Shown: one piece after another, positions 60,475 to 64,000 of the stretch | How positions within the stretch are numbered: position 1 is the first letter of the stretch | How the letters are laid out: each line of letters begins with the position of its first letter | From: Rhizobium sp. 18055 | Lineage (GTDB): Bacteria > Pseudomonadota > Alphaproteobacteria > Rhizobiales > Rhizobiaceae | Length of the DNA stretch: 64,000 nt | NCBI RefSeq assembly: GCF_902706285.1 | Contig: NZ_CACSKD010000015.1 | Coordinates: 62,001-126,000, forward strand | Direction: 5' to 3' | Position numbers and translations under genes: made by a program | Notes under the pieces: model-generated | Database searches by the model: none | What the model saw: only the letters and a program-made list of their open reading frames with translations | What the model was told of the DNA's origin: nothing

Positions 60475-63087
60475 TCAGCGGGCTTGTACAGTCTGAATGC
60501 CCTTAACTTGCCGCCGGCCTTCGTGCTTAAAGAACCATTGCTTGGTCGCTTCCGATGCGAGCAGATACAGCAGCGTGATGACGAGAATACCGGCCATCAC
60601 GAAGGGCGGCAGCGGTACGAAGCCGAACCAACCGGCAAAGGGCAAATAGGGTGTGGCGACGGCCAGAAGCAGGGTGGCGAGGCTGAGCCAGGCGAGCAGG
60701 CTGCTGGGGCGGCTCAGCCAGAACGCCTTGCGGGTGCGTATAACGAAGACGATGGCAAGCTCGGTAATCAGTGACTCCACGAACCATGCCGTCTGAAACG
60801 TCTCCGCGCTCGCCTGCACGACACCAAGCAGGAAGCCGAAGGTGATGAAATCGAACAGGGTGCTGACGAGGCCGAAGCTCAGCATGAAGCGGCGGATATA
60901 GCCGATATCCCAATGCCGTGGCGATTTGGTCTGGTCGATGTCGACATTGTCGGAGGCGATCGCCAACGAGGGAAGGTCGGACAGGAAGTTGTTCAATAGG
61001 ATCTGCTTGGCGAGCAGCGGCAGGAACGGCAGGAACAGCGAGGCGAAGGCCATGCTGATCATGTTGCCGAAGCTGGCGCTGGTGGTGATCGAGATGTATT
61101 TCATGGTGTTGGCGAAGGTCTTGCGGCTGTCGTCGATCCCGGTCAGCAGCACGCCTAGATCCCGTTGCAGGAGGATCATGTCGGCGGCTTCGCGCGCCAC
61201 GTCGACCGCGCTTTCCACCGAGATGCCGATATCGGCCGTGTGGAGCGCAGGCGCGTCATTGATGCCGTCGCCGAGATAACCGACGGTATGGCCGCGCTGA
61301 CGCAGCGCCGCGATGATGCGCTCTTTCTGGTTCGGGTCGATCTCGACGAAGAGATCGGTTTTCGGCGCAAGGCCGAACAGCGCTTCCTTCGTCATGTGCG
61401 AAAGCTCTTCGCCCGTGATCATGCCATGCGCCTTCAATCCGACTGCCGCAGCCAGATGCTGGGCGACGTAGCGGTTGTCGCCGGTGATGACTTTGATGCC
61501 GATGCCGCGCGCGGCCATTGCCTTCAGCGTCTCCGCAACCCCCGGCTTGGGCGGGTCTAGGAAGAGCAAGAAGCCCGCGAAGGAGAGATCGGCTTCGTCC
61601 GAGCGGCCGTAGGACGGCTTTCGAGGAATATGGCGGATCGCCAGCGCCAGCACCCGATACCCCTCCGCGCTCCACGCCTTGAACCTCTCCTCCAGCGCAT
61701 TGCGTCTTTCGTCATCGAGCGGGGCCGTCCCGGTTTTCGTCAGGACCGATGTGCAGGCGGCGGTGACGTTCTGGACCGCGCCCTTGCAGATCATCAGGTC
61801 GTCCTGCTCGGCGTCCTTGCACACCACCACCGAGAGCGATTTGCGCACGAAATCATAGGGGATTTCATCGACCTTGGCATATCCGGCGATATCGCCGCTC
61901 CCGGCGGACGCGGCGGCGATGGCTTCGTCGAGCGGGTTCTTCAATCCGGTTTGCAGCATGGCATTCAGCCGCGCCAACAGCATCACGTCGGCCGATGCCG
62001 CGCCATCGGTATCGAAGTAACCGTCCAGATGGATGACGCCTTCCGTCAGCGTCCCGGTCTTGTCGGTGCACAGGATATCCATGCTGCCGAGGTTCTCGAT
62101 CGCTTCCAGACGCCGAACGATGACACCGTTGCCGGCCAGCGTCCGGGCGCCCCGCGCTAGCGTGACGCTGATGATCGCCGGCAGGAGTTCGGGCGTCAGG
62201 CCCACGGCGAGCGCCAGCGAGAACAGCAGGGAATCGATCAGCGGCCGCTCCAGCAGCAGGTTGGCGACGAAGACTAGGACGACAATCACCAGCATGATCT
62301 GCGTCATCAGATAGCCGAAGCGGCGGATGCCGGCCGCGAATTCGGTCTCGGGCGTCTTGCGCTGGATGGCGGCGGCTATGCCGGCGAATTCCGTCCGGTT
62401 GCCGGTCTTGACGACGAGCACGCTTGCCGTGCCGCTGCGCACCGACGTGCCGGTGAAGACGACGTTGCTGCGGTGTGACAGTCCTGCATCCAGAGCCGTC
62501 TCGCCGGGTGATTTCACCATCGGAAAGGTTTCGCCCGTCAGCACGGCCTCGCTGACGTTGAAATCGCGTGCCTCCAAAATGACGCCATCGGCTGCGATCA
62601 GGCTTCCTGCCGATAGTCTGAGGATGTCGCCGGGGACGATCTCTTCCGTCGGGATGTTGGTTTCCGCACCGTCGCGCAGGATCGTAGCCTTGGCTGAAAT
62701 GCGCTTCTTCAGTGTGTCCATCGCCTTCGAGGCGCTGTACTCCTGGGTGAAGCTCAGCATACAGCTGGCCAGCACGATCACACCGATGATCAGCGCTTCC
62801 TCACCTTCGCCGACGACGGCCGAGACAATCGCCGCGAAGATCAGGATCAAAACCAGCGGGCTGTAGAACTGCCTCGCAAAAAGCCGGAGCGGCGTCGCGC
62901 CGCCCTCGCTGGTCAGACTGTTTCTCCCGTCCCGGGACAGGCGGGCGCGCGCCTCGTCGGAGGAGAGCCCTCCTGTGGTCGCCTGCAGTTCGATATTCAG
63001 GTCGGCGACAGGCCGTGACCAATAAGGAGCAGAGGGGGCGGCATCGTCTGTAAGCGACGATGACGTGACAAGTCCGGATGGTTGCAT
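60475..63087 (-). CDS. mgtA: Magnesium-translocating P-type ATPase (MgtA/MgtB type)
   Basis: The 870-residue pump has the P3B layout: N-terminal cation ATPase domain, ten membrane helices, the actuator TGETFP loop, the phosphorylation site in CTDKTGTLTEG (about 345) and GDGINDAPAL. It imports Mg2+ at the cost of ATP. The ATG at 63087 has GAGGAAAAA upstream; the frame is open to 63186. It precedes arcDABC on the same strand but 229 bases and a FixK box separate them, so co-transcription is not assured. The symbol mgtB would fit as well. Confidence 0.92.
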   Translation of the reverse strand: MQPSGLVTSSSLTDDAAPSAPYWSRPVADLNIELQATTGGLSSDEARARLSRDGRNSLTSEGGATPLRLFARQFYSPLVLILIFAAIVSAVVGEGEEALIIGVIVLASCMLSFTQEYSASKAMDTLKKRISAKATILRDGAETNIPTEEIVPGDILRLSAGSLIAADGVILEARDFNVSEAVLTGETFPMVKSPGETALDAGLSHRSNVVFTGTSVRSGTASVLVVKTGNRTEFAGIAAAIQRKTPETEFAAGIRRFGYLMTQIMLVIVVLVFVANLLLERPLIDSLLFSLALAVGLTPELLPAIISVTLARGARTLAGNGVIVRRLEAIENLGSMDILCTDKTGTLTEGVIHLDGYFDTDGAASADVMLLARLNAMLQTGLKNPLDEAIAAASAGSGDIAGYAKVDEIPYDFVRKSLSVVVCKDAEQDDLMICKGAVQNVTAACTSVLTKTGTAPLDDERRNALEERFKAWSAEGYRVLALAIRHIPRKPSYGRSDEADLSFAGFLLFLDPPKPGVAETLKAMAARGIGIKVITGDNRYVAQHLAAAVGLKAHGMITGEELSHMTKEALFGLAPKTDLFVEIDPNQKERIIAALRQRGHTVGYLGDGINDAPALHTADIGISVESAVDVAREAADMILLQRDLGVLLTGIDDSRKTFANTMKYISITTSASFGNMISMAFASLFLPFLPLLAKQILLNNFLSDLPSLAIASDNVDIDQTKSPRHWDIGYIRRFMLSFGLVSTLFDFITFGFLLGVVQASAETFQTAWFVESLITELAIVFVIRTRKAFWLSRPSSLLAWLSLATLLLAVATPYLPFAGWFGFVPLPPFVMAGILVITLLYLLASEATKQWFFKHEGRRQVKGIQTVQAR

Positions 63088-63182
63088 CGCTTTTTCCTCG
63101 TCGCGATTGCAAGGACCGTAGCGCGACACTGCGGATGTTCTTCCCAAAACGGTTATGCTTGCGACACAAGCAGCGTTATGCC

Positions 63183-64000
63183 TCAAGCCGTGTTGGGCAT
63201 TCGGGAGGTGAAAGTTGCTCGGGTGACCGCCACTTTCATGCCCGCCTCGCTCGATGAAATCGCGACGAACGCATCGAGTTGCTTGGCGAGTGCGTCGATG
63301 ATCACGGCGCCGAGGCCGGAACCGGGCTCGGGAGATGCGTTGACTTCACCCCTTCCGACACCGTTGTCGGAGACGACAAGTTTCCAGTCCGGATCCTGAA
63401 CCTCGTAGCTTACGAGGATGCGCGCATCCGCCCTCGGTTTGGGAAAGGCATATTTGATCGCGTTGATCACCAGCTCGGTGACGATCAGGCCGAGACTGAC
63501 TGCATTCGCCGAAGGTATTGAGCTTTTATCCGCGGTGACGTCGATGGTCACCGTGTTGGTCTCCGGCACCATGGACGCGGCCAGCCCCGAACATAGCTTC
63601 TTGAGATAGGCGGCCACCTCGATCTGGTCGATCCCGTCGGTCAGGTGCAGATAATTCTGGACCGCAGCCACGGACATGACCCTTTGATGGGCATCCTCGA
63701 GATGATGGCGGGTTTCTGGCGACGTCACGGCCCGGGCCTTGAGCATCAGGATGCTGGCGATAATCTGAAGGCTGTTGGCGACGCGGTGCTGCATCTCCTG
63801 GAAGAGGACACGCTGCTGCGCGAGCAGCTCCTCGGTACGCTCCAGCAGGGCCTGTTTTTGCGCTTCTGCCTGTCTCGCCTCGGTGATGTCCCGAAACGCC
63901 AGCAAGGTCATTGACCGGCCGGAACCCGCATAGCGCACCGTCCTGGCGCTCAACAGCATGGTACGTCGACCGAGCCGGGGAACCTCGCGCTCGAACTCGA
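63183..64000 (-). CDS. Partial PAS-type sensor histidine kinase (HisKA_2)
   Basis: The frame enters from the window edge, so the N-terminus is missing; 271 residues are visible. It begins in the last strands of a PAS domain (ending TLLAFRDITEARQAE), then a HisKA_2 dimer domain with the phospho-acceptor His in FQEMQHRVANSLQIIASIL, then an ATPase domain with VTELVINAIKYAF (N box) and DNGVGRGE. The conserved Leu-rich dimer helix suits the HisKA_2 group, common in alphaproteobacteria and often linked to the general stress response. It ends 96 bases before the Mg2+ ATPase ATG, inside the upstream region of that gene. Confidence 0.88.
   Translation of the reverse strand, partial: EFEREVPRLGRRTMLLSARTVRYAGSGRSMTLLAFRDITEARQAEAQKQALLERTEELLAQQRVLFQEMQHRVANSLQIIASILMLKARAVTSPETRHHLEDAHQRVMSVAAVQNYLHLTDGIDQIEVAAYLKKLCSGLAASMVPETNTVTIDVTADKSSIPSANAVSLGLIVTELVINAIKYAFPKPRADARILVSYEVQDPDWKLVVSDNGVGRGEVNASPEPGSGLGAVIIDALAKQLDAFVAISSSEAGMKVAVTRATFTSRMPNTA

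Overview
The window looks like an accessory or energy-metabolism region of a Rhizobiaceae-type alphaproteobacterium (Rhizobium/Sinorhizobium/Agrobacterium relatives). The evidence is a FixL-FixJ-FixK oxygen cascade, a fixNOQP/fixIS high-affinity oxidase cluster, rhizobial-type LuxR solos, many chemoreceptors and small rhizobial families (DUF1488, DUF2189, DUF465, CBS-BON). No rRNA, tRNA, replication or conjugation gene, CRISPR array or intact insertion sequence was recognised, so whether this is chromosome or plasmid cannot be decided.

Layout. 0-4.4 kb: a partial membrane protein, a CBS-BON protein, a DUF1488 protein and a hipBA toxin-antitoxin pair with three repeated operator-like sites. 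4.4-23.5 kb is a signalling belt. It holds two diguanylate cyclases, a LysR regulator, three chemoreceptors (one globin-coupled) and a compact minus-strand set (periplasmic molybdopterin-fold protein, hybrid histidine kinase, HD-GYP response regulator, PilZ protein). It also holds two facing LuxR paralogues with two small coupled genes between them, and a broken alcohol dehydrogenase. 24.1-27.7 kb: fixL, fixJ, a degenerate receiver (FixT-like candidate), fixK and a small cysteine-cluster protein. 28-32 kb: a fourth chemoreceptor, a small XRE regulator and a third diguanylate cyclase. 32-40.4 kb is a fermentation/stress block: phosphate acetyltransferase, acetate kinase, phosphoketolase, two universal stress proteins and a second CBS protein. 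40.5-45.4 kb: a receiver protein and a very large multi-PAS hybrid kinase. 45.8-54.9 kb: a beta-CASP metallo-hydrolase, then fixNOQP, two small or unusual membrane proteins, fixI and fixS; fixG and fixH are absent. 54.9-55.4 kb: gene debris (IS630-type transposase and oleate hydratase fragments). 55.4-60.2 kb: the arginine deiminase operon arcDABC, read on the minus strand. 60.5-64 kb: an Mg2+ P-type ATPase and a histidine kinase cut by the window end.

How it fits together. FixL should sense oxygen with a heme PAS domain (the proximal His and the regulatory Arg are both present), phosphorylate FixJ and so raise FixK. FixK/FNR-type sites (TTGA-N6-TCAA) lie in front of the first CBS-BON gene, a universal stress gene and arcDABC. 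Near matches precede the DUF1488 gene and the divergent metallo-hydrolase/fixN pair. The window therefore reads as a low-oxygen programme: high-affinity respiration, ATP from arginine and acetyl phosphate, and stress proteins, next to a dense chemotaxis and c-di-GMP network. All regulatory links are inferred from sequence alone.
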